From assembly GCA_963722415.1 (NCBI GenBank), contig CAVRNI010000033.1:1-64000 (forward strand): 64,000 nt of DNA, given 5' to 3'. The DNA comes from JALOLG01 sp963722415. Its GTDB lineage: Bacteria; Actinomycetota; Acidimicrobiia; Acidimicrobiales; Ilumatobacteraceae. The translations under genes and the position numbers were made by a program. The notes beneath the pieces were generated by a model. The model saw nothing but the letters and a program-made list of their open reading frames with translations, ran no database searches and had not been told where the DNA came from. Positions 28,224-39,482 of this stretch are shown here, one piece after another; within the stretch, counting starts at the first letter, position 1, and each line of letters starts with the position of its first letter.

Positions 28224-29366
28224 GGGTGGAGTGGTCGAGCCGTTGGTCCACCCGGTGGCGCGGATGTCGGCGCCGTCGGCGTCGAGCTGGCGTCCGGGCC
28301 AGCGCAGGATCCCTGGCGTCGCGCTGAGGCGGGCGATGAGGCCCTGCATCGGCGTGTCGCCCACGAGCGCGATCGTGCCGCGCGCCGCGATGTGCGGGTC
28401 GGCACCGATGTCGGCCATGTCCATCACCGGGCCGACCGCGGCATCGGCCGCCGCCAGCTCGGCGACCACCTCGGCCTGCGTGCGGGTCGAGCACCATGCG
28501 CTCATCAACGCCTCGAGCTCGATGCGGTGCTGCGCCCGTCCGGCGAACCCGGCGAACCGTTCCTCGTCGCCCACCCCGAGCAGCGCGAGCACGCGGGCCG
28601 CGACACTGTCGCTGCTCGTCGACACCGCCACCCACTTCCCGTCGCGACACTGGTAGGTGCCCCGCGGCACGGTGTAGGGGAGTCCACCGCCGAGGCGCGG
28701 CTGCTGCTCGCCGGTGAGCGCGTTGAGACTGATCAGCGGGCCCATCATCTGCAGCATCGATTCGAGCAGGTTGACGTCGACGACCTGACCGACGCCCGAG
28801 TGGAGCGCGACCAGCGTGGCGAACGCGGCGGCGAGCCCCGTGACCTCGTCGGTGAGTGCGATCGGCGGCGGCAACGGCGGACCGTCCGGCGCGCCGTTCA
28901 GCGCCGCGAACCCCGACATCCCCTCGGCCACGGTGGCGAAGCCGGGCCGGTTCGCGTACGGCCCGTCCTGGCCGAAACCGGTGACCCGCGTGATCACCAG
29001 CCGCGGGTTGCGTTCGAGCAACGTGGCGGGCGCGAGGCCGAGACGCTCGAGCGCGCCGGGCCGGAAGTTCTCGACGAGCACGTTCGCATCGTCGACGAGC
29101 GTCAGCAGGACGTCCCGGTCGGCGGCGACCTTGAGGTCGAGGACGATCGTGCGCTTGTTGCGGTTGACCAGCTTCCACCACAGGCCTTCGCCATCGCGCG
29201 GGTCGCGCCATGCGAGGCGGCGGAGGGTGTCGCCGTCGGGGTGTTCGACCTTGATGACGTCGGCGCCGTAGTCGGCGAGGTAGCGGGCGCAGTTCGGACC
29301 GGCGAGAACGGCCGACAGGTCGAGGACGCGAAGCGCCGCGAGCGGTGGCCGCGATGGCGTGTCCAC
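28215..29366 (-). CDS. Class III CoA-transferase (CaiB/BaiF family)
   Basis: 383 aa from GTG 29366. The N terminus is typical (ALRVLDLSAVLAGPNCARYL and DYGADVIKVEHPDGDTLRRL), followed by DLKVAADRDVLLTLVDDANV and LVENFRPGALERLGL. The mid-region has VTGFGQDGPYANRPGFATVA. The helix after GQVVDVNLLESMLQ is where family members carry the active-site region. The enzyme moves CoA between organic acids; the substrate is not indicated. The gene lies seven bases after the aminotransferase, so the two are probably co-transcribed. The frame is intact. Confidence 0.85.
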   Translation of the reverse strand: MDTPSRPPLAALRVLDLSAVLAGPNCARYLADYGADVIKVEHPDGDTLRRLAWRDPRDGEGLWWKLVNRNKRTIVLDLKVAADRDVLLTLVDDANVLVENFRPGALERLGLAPATLLERNPRLVITRVTGFGQDGPYANRPGFATVAEGMSGFAALNGAPDGPPLPPPIALTDEVTGLAAAFATLVALHSGVGQVVDVNLLESMLQMMGPLISLNALTGEQQPRLGGGLPYTVPRGTYQCRDGKWVAVSTSSDSVAARVLALLGVGDEERFAGFAGRAQHRIELEALMSAWCSTRTQAEVVAELAAADAAVGPVMDMADIGADPHIAARGTIALVGDTPMQGLIARLSATPGILRWPGRQLDADGADIRATGWTNGSTTPPIS

Positions 29367-29373
29367 GATGGCG

Positions 29374-30528
29374 CTAGACCTTCCAACCCGCCAGGAGCTC
29401 ACAGGCGCGTGTGATCGCCGATCGTCCCCCCGCGTACGAGAAGCGCACGTACCGGTCGCCGCGACCGAGATCGAAGTCGATGCCCGGGGTGGTCGCCACG
29501 CCGATCTCGTCGAGCCAGCGATAGCAGAGCGTGAGCGAGTCGATGCCGATGTCGGCGGTGAGATGAGACACGTCGGCATACACGTAGAAGGCGCCGTCGG
29601 CGTTGGCGATGCGGTCGATGCCGGCGGATGCGAGACCGTCGATGAGCACGTCGCGGTTGACCCGGTAGCGCGCGACGTGACCGTCGAGCTCGGCGGTCGC
29701 GTCGAGCGCTCCGAGGGCGGCGATCTGCGACACGTGAGGAGCGCAGATGTAGAGGTTCTGCTGCAGCCGCTCGATCGACCCGGCGAGATCGTCAGGCATC
29801 ACCACCCAACCGACCCGCCAGCCCGTCATCGAGAAGTACTTCGAGAAGCTGTTCACGACGATCGCCCGATCGGTCGCGGCGAGCAGTGTGGGTGCCGGTC
29901 CCCCGTACGTGATGCCGTGGTAGATCTCGTCGGCGACGAGACGCGTGCCGCGCTCGTCGCAGTGGCGCACGAGCTGCTCGAGCACGCTCGCGTCGAGCAC
30001 GGTCCCGGTCGGGTTCGACGGTGACGCGACGACGAGCCCGTCGAGGGGCCCAGCCGCCTCGAGCAGCTCGGGCGTCGGCGCCCATCGGGTCTCGGGACCG
30101 ACGACGATCGGCACCGGCTCCATGCCGAGCGCGATCAGGGTGTTGCGGTAGCACGGATAGCCGGGCTCGATGACGGCGACTCGCGCGCCGCGCGCGAACG
30201 CGGCAAGGAACGCGAGCGTGAAGCCGGCCGACGCGCCCGCCACGATGAGCACGCGCGCGGGATCGATCTCGACGTCGTGCAGTTCGCGGTAGCGCTCCGC
30301 GAAACGTCGTCGGAGCGGCTGCAGCCCCGGCGCATTCGTGTAGCCGAGCGGTCGATCGAGCGCGTCACGAACCGCGGCGACCGCCGACGCGGGCGCGCCC
30401 GTCGCCGGCTGACCGACCTCGAGATGGATCACGTCGAGGCCCTGGGCGGAGCGTCGCTCGGCAGCGAGGTTCATCGCCATCGCATGAAACGGCGGGACGG
30501 TCGGCGGCAGCGTTGGGCGCTTCAGCAC
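29374..30528 (-). CDS. PLP-dependent class I/II aminotransferase
   Basis: 384 aa from GTG 30528. Key segments are DVIHLEVGQPATGAPASAVA, VVASPSNPTGTVLDASVL, RLVADEIYHGITYGG, and the PLP lysine in VVNSFSKYFSMTGWRVGWVV. The C-terminal RYVRFSYAGGRSAITRACE binds the substrate carboxylate. It resembles aspartate/aromatic-type enzymes of subgroup I-gamma. With the CoA-transferase directly downstream, an amino-acid-derived acid pathway is possible. It is divergent from the minor-pilin operon, with about 170 nt between them. Confidence 0.82.
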   Translation of the reverse strand: MLKRPTLPPTVPPFHAMAMNLAAERRSAQGLDVIHLEVGQPATGAPASAVAAVRDALDRPLGYTNAPGLQPLRRRFAERYRELHDVEIDPARVLIVAGASAGFTLAFLAAFARGARVAVIEPGYPCYRNTLIALGMEPVPIVVGPETRWAPTPELLEAAGPLDGLVVASPSNPTGTVLDASVLEQLVRHCDERGTRLVADEIYHGITYGGPAPTLLAATDRAIVVNSFSKYFSMTGWRVGWVVMPDDLAGSIERLQQNLYICAPHVSQIAALGALDATAELDGHVARYRVNRDVLIDGLASAGIDRIANADGAFYVYADVSHLTADIGIDSLTLCYRWLDEIGVATTPGIDFDLGRGDRYVRFSYAGGRSAITRACELLAGWKV

Positions 30529-30696
30529 GGGCCGACTGTAACGAGACGGTCTTGAAATCTTCAGCCGCGACGCCACGCGTGAGCCATATGGCGCGCGGAT
30601 AACGCACGCGCCGAGCATACCTGACGAAGTCTTATCGAAGTTCCCCTCACCCTCGGGATTTGCTGTGCCGATAGCGACGGTGGCCAAGGAGGAACG

Positions 30697-31187
30697 GTGG
30701 CGGACGCGATGTCGCGAGACGAAGTTGTAAGAGGACGGACTCGCGCGGGGCGCGACCGCGGGTTCAGCCTCATCGAGGTGATCGTGACGATCACGCTGAT
30801 GGCGGTGGTGCTCGTTCCGATCATGAGCGCCGTCGCCGCAAGCGTCAAATCCTCGTCGCGGGGCCGTTCCGCCGCGCAGGTCGAGACCGCACTCGTGAAC
30901 GCTGCCGACCGTGTCAACCGGGCCGGCGATGGGCTGCGACTACAGCATCTACGTCCAGGCCGCCGTGATGTCGCAGGGATGGGACGACGATCGGGCGTCG
31001 GTGCACACCGTCGTACTACGTGCCGGACCCCGACACGCCGAGCGAGGACGGTACGTGGGTCGACCAGCCGTGCGAGACCGGCATGTCGAGTCCGAGGGAC
31101 GGTCTGGTGCAAAGGGTGGTCATCTCGGTGACGAGCCCCGATGGAGCTATTCGACGGGAGATACAGGTGATCAAGAGTGATGTCTGA
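30697..31187 (+). CDS. Type IV prepilin-like protein 1 (minor pilin), one frame break
   Basis: The class III leader ends DRG and is cut before FSLIEVIVTITLMAVVLVPI, with Glu at +5 as peptidase PilD requires. A pilin-like helix follows, then a C-terminal domain with CDYSIYVQAAVMSQGWDDDR, then VVISVTSPDGAIRREIQVIK. One shift near 30930 and another near 31010 restore about 163 aa. The GTG at 30697 sits behind AAGGAGG. It overlaps the next gene by eight bases and is the first gene of the minor-pilin operon. Confidence 0.7.
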
Positions 31188-33894
31188 GAACAACGAGATG
31201 TCTGTCAGCCGACTGCGCCGGGACGCGGGCTTCACGCTCCCCGAGCTGCTCGTCACCATCATCGTGCTGGGTTCGATCGTCGCCGTGCTCTCGAGCGCGA
31301 TCATCGTCACGTTCCAGCAGAAGGACAACACCGAAGGTCGCCTGAACGTCACGCGGGCCGAGCAGAACGTGGGCATGTGGATCCCGGCCGACCTGGCGTC
31401 GACCGGCACCGTGCCGTCGACCGACCCAAATCTGTCGCCGTGCAGCGCCACCCTCGACGACACGAGCACCTGCCCGTCGAACGTCGACCCTGACCGGCTC
31501 GAACGCGCTGTTCCTCAGCTGGACCGACCAGGAGTCGATCATCGGCGTCGGACTCGTGACGGTGACGACGAACGTCTCCTACCACTTCACGCCGCGTGCC
31601 GACGGGACCTTCGACCTGATGCGCATCGCGTGCCGCTCGATCGACGGTGGCGCGTGGACATGTGAGGTCTTCTCGGTGCTCACCAAGCTGCCCGGACCGC
31701 CGGACGGCGACTTCGATCCCCGGTGTGACGGTCCCGTCGTGGGTGCTCATCGTGAGCGTCCCGCTGGCGCCCGAGTCCATCGGACCCGAGCCCGATCCCA
31801 CCTACGTCAACACCAAGAACGCGAACCGCGTCGTCGTCACGATCAACGGCGGCGGCGACGCCGACGGCGGCGGCGGCGGAATCAACCAGATCAGCCTCAC
31901 GGCTGGCGGCACGACCCGCAGCACGCTCCCGAAGGACAGCACCCGCAACGCGCCGACGTTCACGTCAGACGCAGAGCCGCTGTGGCGGTCCGCTCACGCT
32001 GATCATCGACGACTCGGGCTCGATCGGGATCCGCGATGGACACGGTCAAGAACGGTGTCAGGCAGTTCATCGAGTCGCTCGCCGGCACGCCGGTTCAGAT
32101 CCAGATCGTGCGCTTCGACAACACGGCGAGCGTCCTCGGCACCACCGCGTGGTCGAAGTACTTCGACATGACCGATTCCGACTGACGTCACGGCCCTGCC
32201 GGCGACGGTGCCGGAGTGGGCGGCGCCGTCGCCACGCTCACCGCCAGCGGTGCCACGAACTGGGAGGACGCGTCGTTCCGCACGTTCTACGCGCAGGACG
32301 GTACGCCGGCCGCGATCACCCCGAACACGGTCGTGTTCTTCACCGACGGCATCCCCACCCAGGACCGCATCCTCAACCGTGGGATGGGCGGCGTGCTTCC
32401 CGCCATTCCGGCACTTCCCGGTCCCGGCTGGTTCACCTCGAACGGCAGCGACTACAGCCAGGTGGCGTTCAACCGGGCGGACTACTAGGCCGACGGAGCG
32501 GCGTGCCGCCGACGACACGAGGTTGGTCGGCGTGGGCGTTGGCCCAGGCATCGGCACGCTGACAGGCACGATCCCCGCGCCGGCACCACATCAGAGTGGA
32601 TGACCAGCCCCCCGCGTCGCCTACGTCAAGACCGGCGAAGAGCGGACGACGTTCACGTACCAGCAGTCCGGGTTCACGTACTTTCAGTTGACGCCGACGT
32701 ACGAGGAGCGGAGCTCCTTCGACGAGCAGTCGCACACGAACCCGTGGCAACGGCGCAAGACGTCCCCGCTCGGGTCGTGGGGCAACACGACCAAGCTGCT
32801 CTTCGACGCCAACAGCCAGGTCGGCGGGCCGTACGAGTACCGGATCAACCCAGCGGCTGGGTGAGCTCGACCAAGGCCCTGTACCACGCCAGCAACACCA
32901 ATCCGACAGACACTGACGGATGGAAGCGGAGCAATCCGTCGGGCAGCTGGGTGGCCATGACCGGCCTTGCTCAGTACAACGCCAACAACACGACGGCGGA
33001 CGAGTCCGACGGCGTGCGTATCGGCGCCTCGGTCTGGAACCCCATCTCGAAGGCCACCTACGACGGCGGCAACACGACGAACGACGACACCGACGGATAC
33101 CGGCGAGTCTCGAACGGGAGCTTCTCAGGGAGCATCTCGAAGGCGACCTACGACGCCAACAACACCACCCAGGACAGCAGCGACGGATTCCGCCGCATCA
33201 ACCCATCGGGAGCCTGGGTGTCGATCACCGAGGCCGAGTACAACGCGCGCAACACGACGAGCGACGAATCCGACGGTGTGCGTCCCGGTCCCGACGTGGT
33301 GTCTCCGTCCGGACACCGTACTTCTACGGCGCAGATCACGCAGACCAAGCGCAACGCCGGGATCCTGGCCAGGCTGATCTCCGGGAACTTCAACGGTGAG
33401 CCGTGGACAGGCGCGCTTGAACACCAACGAGCGGGTGGCGAACATGTTCGTCGAGCCCAACTGGACAAATGTGCCCGCGGCGCTCAAGGCGGTCGCGCTC
33501 GGAGAGTGTGGCGGCACGTTGACGCTGCAGACCAAGGTCGGCAGCACATACGCGACCGACGCGTTCGAGTATCAGAACACGGCGATCACTGACTCGAGCG
33601 GGAATCCCGCTGACGAGCAACGAGAACACCGTGATCACGAACTCGACGGTCAAGGCGGTCACGTTCGACTTCGACATGGCGGACGGCTTGCACAGGATCA
33701 TCGAGATCGAGCCGCTCAACTCGTCGGACCTGACCGAGCGGGATACACCGGAGGCTCCTGGTCGTGCAAGGCAGGCGTCACGAACCGCCCGGTCGTGACA
33801 TACCCGATCCCCGGCACCGGTCTGGACCGGCGTTCGTGTTCAGGTCGGCGCCAACGAAGCCGTCTCGTGCATCCACTCGGTGACCGTGTCATGA
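31180..33894 (+). CDS. Prepilin with von Willebrand A domain and tandem repeats, many frame breaks
   Basis: About 900 aa. A pilin leader (RRDAGFTLPELLVTIIVLG) is cleavable by PilD, with Glu at +5. A VWA domain follows near 31995-32460: LIIDDSGSIG is the DxSxS metal site, a conserved Thr lies in LTASGATNWEDAS, and the Asp in VFFTDGIPTQD. Five repeats of about 29 aa then span 32853-33290 (YDANNTTQDSSDGFRR style). The C terminus ends VQVGANEAVSCIHSVTVS and overlaps the next ATG by ATGA. At least six shifts occur. A pilus-tip adhesin that binds through its metal site is the likely role, by analogy with VWA tip proteins. Confidence 0.65.
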
Positions 33895-35669
33895 GAGCTC
33901 GCGCTGATCGAGACGGGCGCTCCGACGAGGGGTCGGCGCTGATCCTGGTGATGGTCCTGATGGTCGTCGGGGCGCTCATCGTCCTGCCGCTCATGGAGTA
34001 CGCGATGTCGGTCGGGCGTGCCAACTCGATCCTGAGCGTCAAGACGGCGCGCACCGAGGCCGTGAAGGGCGGACTCCGACTCGCGCTGGCCGACTCGACC
34101 CGGCTCTACGACACGTGTGGGCCGCCGCTCGGTGGCGCCAACACGGCGATCCACATCTCCTCCTACGGCATCGATGTCCCCGTCGAGACCAACTGCTACT
34201 TCATCGACCAGGCGCTCTCCCTCGACGCGACCGAGGTCAGGTATGGGCTCGCGGCAGTGCAGGTCGGCCAGACCGTGCCCGTCGGAATGATGAGCTCCGG
34301 ATACGTGTCGCCGAACCCGACATCCACGAGCGCATGGATCGCCGATACATCGTTGACGACCGTGACCGACAAGATCTGGTTGCCCAACCTGCCGACGCAC
34401 GGTCTGTCGCCCAGGACCCCGCTCGGATGGCAGATGCCGCCCGAGTTCCTGCCCGAAGGAGTGGCGGAGTGCACGGTGTACTTCCCGGGTACGTATCCGA
34501 ACCCCGTCACCCTCGACGGCCCGACCTACTTCGCGTCGGGCATCTACTACTTCGAGGACACGGTCCTCATCTCGGGCGGCGCCGACGTGGTCGTCGGCTC
34601 CGGCGGCGGTGACGACGAAGGTTGTACGCAACGATCAGCACGCCGCCTTCTACGCCATCGACGCGCCCTCCACGCACAACATCAACGGCCTCGGGGCGTA
34701 CGTTCGTGTTCGGCAAGTCCGGCCGTCTCGTGGTCGACAACGCCGTCGGCGGGCCGATCAAGTTGCAGTTCAACAAGCGCTACGTGGCGGCCGGCGACGC
34801 CGGCGGCGGCCCGTCGGCGGGCGTGTCCATCATGTCCGTGAACGGCAAGTTGGCCGTCGACGGGATCACGGGTGAGCCCCTGTTGATCCCGAACGTGCTC
34901 GAAGTTCCGCTGTCGAACGTCGGTGCCCCGACCCCGCCGGTGGCGGCGACGACGCAGAAGTACCTGCCGTCGGTGCTCGTCCCACCGCCCGAGTCCACCG
35001 TGCCGGATGCTCCGACAGGGGTCGTCGCGACCGGGTACGCCACTTCGATGCAGGTGTCGTGGACGGCGCCCGTGAACAACGGCGGGGCGAAGATCGACGC
35101 ATACACGGTTCGCGTCGCGTCGCCGGCGGGGAACACCGCGACGTGCGGGACCGTCAGCGCGACGATGTGCGTCGTCACCGGCTTGCTGCCGCTGACGAAC
35201 TACACGTTCACCGTGGAGGCGACGAACGCCCGCGGGACCTCCGCGCTCTCGGCTCCGTCAGCCGTCAAGCAGACGGGGGCTCTCCCACCGCCCGCATGGG
35301 TTCCGGGAGATCCGCTGCCGGACCTGCCCGGCCAGATCCCGATCATCGACTTCGCGCTGACCACCGCGACCCCGGTGGATGTCCAGATTCCCGGCTACGT
35401 GTCCGTCCCGCAGGGCCGGTTCCGGGTGTCGAACCCGAACGCTCACGCCGTCGTCGATCAACGGCGGAGTGCTGGCGGCCTCGTTCGACGTCGTGGACTC
35501 CCGCCCGGCGCCCGTCCCGATCGGCTTGGAGAACACGATCGCCCAGGGCACGTTCAAGATCGTCTCGGAGACGACGAGCGGGTCTCCGCACATGGTGTCG
35601 AGCGCGATCGTCCAGGTCAACCAGGGCGGCGGCTACGCCGTCAACACCTGGGAAGTCCAGTCCGACTAG
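33891..35669 (+). CDS. PilX-like minor pilin / adhesin with fibronectin III domain, frame breaks
   Basis: About 590 aa. The N terminus (MRARADRDGRSDEGSALILV, then MVLMVVGALIVLPLMEYAMS) is the single helix of PilX-type minor pilins, which lack the usual FTLIE leader. A large beta-rich domain follows. A fibronectin type III domain lies near 34985-35280 (DAPTGVVATGYATSMQVSWT to LPLTNYTFTVEATNARGTSA). The end reads INGGVLAASFDVVDS to GYAVNTWEVQSD. Shifts lie near 34615-34700 and 35440. The ATG overlaps the VWA gene stop by ATGA, so the two are co-expressed. Confidence 0.65.
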
Positions 35670-35682
35670 ACCGGGTACACCG

Positions 35683-37543
35683 CTAGGCAGGTGCGAGGAG
35701 CTCGCCGGCGCGGAGTTGGGCGGCGTAGACGCCGGCTCTCGCGGCGAGCTGTTCGTGGGTGCCGATCTCGACGATCCGTCCGCCTTCGAGCACGGCAATG
35801 CGGTCGGCTGAGCGCACGGTCGAGAGGCGGTGGGCGATCACGATCGCCGTCCGACCGTGCAGAGCGGCCTCGAGCGCGGCCTGGACGTGGGCTTCGTTGT
35901 CGTTGTCGAGGTGGCTCGTCGCCTCGTCGAGGATCATGACGGCGGGATCCTTCAACAGCAGCCGGGCGATCGCGACGCGCTGCTTCTCGCCGCCGCTCAG
36001 GCGGTACCCGCGTTCGCCGACGACGGTGTCGTAGCCGTCGGGGAGGGCGACAATGGTGTCGTGGATGCGGGCGGCACGGCACGCCGCCTCGAGCTCATCT
36101 TGCGTTGCGTCATGCTTGGCGTAGCGCAGGTTGTCACCGATCGACTCGTGGAACAGGTGCGGGTCCTGTGACACGACACCGATCGCCCGCCGCAAGGTCG
36201 CCAGGGTGAGGTCGCGGACGTCGAGCCCGTCGATCCGAACGGCACCGCTGGTGACGTCGTACAGGCGGGGCACGAGCGAGGCGAGCGTGCTCTTCCCGGC
36301 TCCCGAAGCCCCGACGAGCGCCAGTGTCTCGCCCGGCTCGACCGTCAGCGACACGCCCTGGAGGACGTCGCGATCGGGATCGGCGCCGGGGATCATCTGC
36401 TGCTCGAGCGACGCGATCGACGATTCGGACGCGGGTGGATAGCGGAACACGACGTCGTCGAACTCCACCCGCCCCTTCGGCGTCGACCAGATCGACGGCG
36501 CCGGGCCGCTCCTGGATCGCCTCCGGCGCATCGAGCACGTCGAACACCCGCTCGAAGCTCACCATCGACGTCATCAGGTCGACCCTCGCGTTGGTCAGTC
36601 CGGTGAGCGGTTGGTAGACGCGCCCGACGAGCGCGGCGAGGGCGACGAGTGTGCCCGTCGTGATGTCGCCGTCGACGACGTACATCGCACCCACGCCGTA
36701 GATCGCTGCCGCGCCGAGCGCGGCGACCAGCCCCAGCGCCACGAAGAAGACCCGGCCCAGCATGGCCGAGCGGATCCCGGCGTCGCGCACCGCGGTGGCG
36801 CGCCTGCCGAACATCGCGTTCTCGCGGTCGAGGTCGCCGAACAGCTTGACGAGCATCGCGCCCGACACGTTGAAGCGTTCGGTCATCTGGGTGTTCATCG
36901 CCGCGTTGTGCTGCATCTGCTCACGCGAGATGTCCTGGAGCCGGCGGCCCACCCGGCGCGCCGGGATGACGAACATCGGGAGCACGGCGAGCGCCATCAG
37001 GGTCAGGCGCCACTCCAGGGCGAGCATCGCGACCAGCGACGTGACCAGCACGACGACGTTGCTCACCACGCTGCCGAGCGTGCTCGTGACCGCGGTCTGG
37101 GCGCCGATCACGTCGTTGTTGAGGCGGCTCGTGATCGCACCGGTCGGGGTGCGGGTGAAGAACGCGATCGGCAGCCGCTGCACCTTGGCGAACAGGGCCC
37201 GGCGCAGGTCGGCGATCAGCCCCTCACCGACGCGGGCGCTGCACCAGCGTTGGACGATCTGGAGGCCGGCGTCACACAGCGCGGCGCCGACGGCGGCGGC
37301 GGCGAGCCAGACGATGAGTTGGCGGTTGCCATCGGGGATCGCCGTATCGAGGATCGCGCGTGTGACGAGCGGCGGGACAAGGGCGAGCAAGGCGGCGATC
37401 AGGATCGCGGCGAGGAACAGGGCGATCGTGCCTCGGTAGGGCCTGGCGAACTGCCACACGCGACGCGCCGTGCCGCGACCCAACCTGGCTCCCTTCAGGG
37501 AGTCGGGGTCACGGGGCATCAGGTGATGCGGTCCCATTCGCAT
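35683..37543 (-). CDS. ABC exporter (permease-ATPase fusion, MsbA/LmrA type), one frame break
   Basis: About 620 aa half-transporter. The transmembrane domain has six helices (LFLAAILIAALLALVPPLVT and others) and the EAA-like segment FFTRTPTGAITSRLNNDVIG. The ATPase has Walker A (LVGASGAGKSTLASLV), a Q-loop (GVVSQDPHLFHESI), signature (YRLSGGEKQRVAIARLLL) and Walker B (VMILDEATSHLD), then HRLSTVRSADRIAVL. One shift near 36490-36530 splits the linker. The start is ATG 37543. It is convergent with the minor-pilin operon, only 13 nt apart. Substrate unknown. Confidence 0.82.
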
Positions 37544-37596
37544 GGCGTCAGGCTACGAACACAAATCGCGTCCGCCGCCTCGTACGCTGAGCGCCC

Positions 37597-39202
37597 ATGT
37601 CGCCCGGCGGAACCAGGTTCTGGGCCCTGCGGGCGGCTCGACGCACGGCAGTGGTCCCCATGCGTCGTCGCCGTGTTCGTCGCCGCGTGCTCGTCGGGTG
37701 CCGACGTCACGCAGCGGGCGAGCAACAGCGCGAGGGCGACGACCGTGCCGTCCAACGACGCCGGTCCGACGTCCGAGCCGGGCTCGAGCGGGGGATCGAC
37801 GCCGGAGGATTCCAGTCAGTTCGAGCCGGCTGCCATCGAGTGGGAGGAGTTCGACGACGGTGTCGACGTCGCGACGCTCGACGTCCCGGTCGACTACGCC
37901 GATCCCGAGGGCCCCACCGTCGAGCTGTACCTCGCCCGCCACCGCGCCGCCGAGCCCGACGAGCGCATCGGTTCTCTGCTCGTGAACCCTGGCGGACCGG
38001 GATTCGGTGGGAGCGACTTCGCCATCTTCGCCGAGCTCGTGCCCTACGACGACGAGCTGCTCGACCATTTCGACATCATCGGGTGGGATCCTCGGGGCAC
38101 CGGCAAGAGCGAGCCGTTCGTCGACTGCGTCGACGACTACGACCGCTTCTTCGCCGAGCCCGACATCACACCCGACACACCGCAGGAGAAACAGGAGGCT
38201 GTCGATCTCGCAGAGGAGTTCGCCGACGACTGCCTCGCCAACAATGCCGACATCGTCGAGCACGTCGGCACGAACAACTCGGCGCGTGACATCGACGTCA
38301 TCCGCCGCGCCCTCGGTGAGGAGACGATCTCGTTCTTCGGCTTCAGCTACGGAAGCGAGCTCGGTGCGACGTGGGCGACGATGTTCCCGGACACGGTGCG
38401 GGCCGCCGTGCTCGACGGCGCCCGCGACCCGAACGCCGACACCACGGAGTGGAGCTTGCAGCAGCTGACAGGTTCCGAGAACACGCTCTCGACCTTCCTT
38501 GCCCAATGCAGCGCCAATGCGGACTGCGAGTTCCACAACGACGGTGACGCGGAGGGCGCATTCGACGAGCTGATGGCCGAGCTCGACGAGAATCCGATCC
38601 CGGCCGATTCCGACCGGCCCGACGTCAACCGCGGCGTCGCCCTGCTCGCGACCTCCGAAGCGATGTACAGGCGCAGCGATCAGTACTGGCCGGCATTCGA
38701 GGCGTCGCTCGCCGCGGCAAGAGACGGTGACGGTTCGGGCCTGCGGGCGTTCGCCGACACCTACCTCCAACGCCGAGCCGACGGCACGTTCGGCAACGAG
38801 CTCGAAGCGTTCCGGGCGATCAACTGCGCTGACACGACCGAGCGGCTCACCGTCGCCGAGGAGGACGCGTTGTCGGCGCAGTACACCGCGGTCGCGCCCC
38901 GTCTCGCCCCGGCCGGCTCGTCCGGCAGCTACGCGTGCACGTTCTTCCCACCCGCGCTCGATCCGCGCATCGAGATCACCGGCGCCGGAGCGGGCCCGAT
39001 CGTCGTCGTCGGCACCACGGGTGACCCTGCGACGCCGCTCACCAGTACGCAGGCGATGGCCGAGGCGCTCGAGGACGGCCGCCTCGTCGTGGTCGAGGCC
39101 GACCAACACACCGGATACAACGTGAACTCGTGCATCAACGACGTCGTCAACGACTACCTCGTCGATCTCGTCCCGCCCGACAACGGCACCGAATGTCGGT
39201 GA
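37597..39202 (+). CDS. Secreted alpha/beta-hydrolase peptidase (tripeptidyl aminopeptidase type), lipoprotein, one frame break
   Basis: About 535 aa. ATG 37597 and the hydrophobic lipobox segment (VAVFVAACSS) join after one shift near 37660, giving a lipoprotein signal. The mature domain has NPGGPGFGGS (oxyanion), GWDPRGTGKSEPFVDC, the nucleophile in FFGFSYGSELGATWATMF, Asp in VVVGTTGDPATPLTS and His in VEADQHTGYNVNSC. This is the TAP-like peptidase layout. The long Ser/Thr/Pro-rich linker (PTSEPGSSGGSTPEDSSQ) supports anchoring outside the membrane. A role in peptide scavenging or signal processing is inferred. Confidence 0.75.
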
Positions 39203-39233
39203 GGAGACGCACCCGCGATCGCACCGACTCAAC

Positions 39234-39324
39234 TGGCGGAAGGAGTGGGATTCGAACCCACGGAGACCCAAAGGACCTCAACGGCTTTCGAGGCCGTCCC
39301 ATTCGTCCGCTCTGGCATCCTTCC
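39234..39324 (-). tRNA. tRNA-Ser (anticodon CGA)
   Basis: Type II tRNA with 7-bp acceptor (GGAAGGA), anticodon loop CTCGAAA on stem ACGGC/GCCGT, a long variable arm and the T-loop GTGGGTTCGAATCCCAC. Discriminator G is followed by encoded CCA (39236-39234). The long variable arm and GGTTCGAATCC loop fix Ser. Confidence 0.92.
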
Positions 39325-39482
39325 GTCGAGCGAGGCTAGCGGCTCCTGCCAGCGTGCCCTCTGGTGCCTCATGGCGAGAGCCGATCCCCAGCGTGTGGAC
39401 CTGCTTCTCAAGTGATCGTTTCGGCACGCCGATATTCTGTGAACCCGGGCGCTGGGCTCGGGCCGGACTGCAAGGAGGGCGC

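Noticed and set aside
32853..33290. CRISPR-like or tandem DNA repeat array
   Set aside because: The periodicity of about 88 bp is coding: it follows 29-aa protein repeats, the DNA copies are diverged and no spacers or cas genes exist. No CRISPR array was seen anywhere in the window.
36611..39202. A very long open frame (863 aa) covering the peptidase and the opposite ABC gene
   Set aside because: The first 340 residues are antisense to the ABC exporter and Arg/His-rich. The real peptidase begins at 37597 after a one-base correction.
36134..39202. An operon of ABC exporter and peptidase
   Set aside because: The two genes are divergent with only about 50 nt between them, so they share a promoter region but not a transcript.
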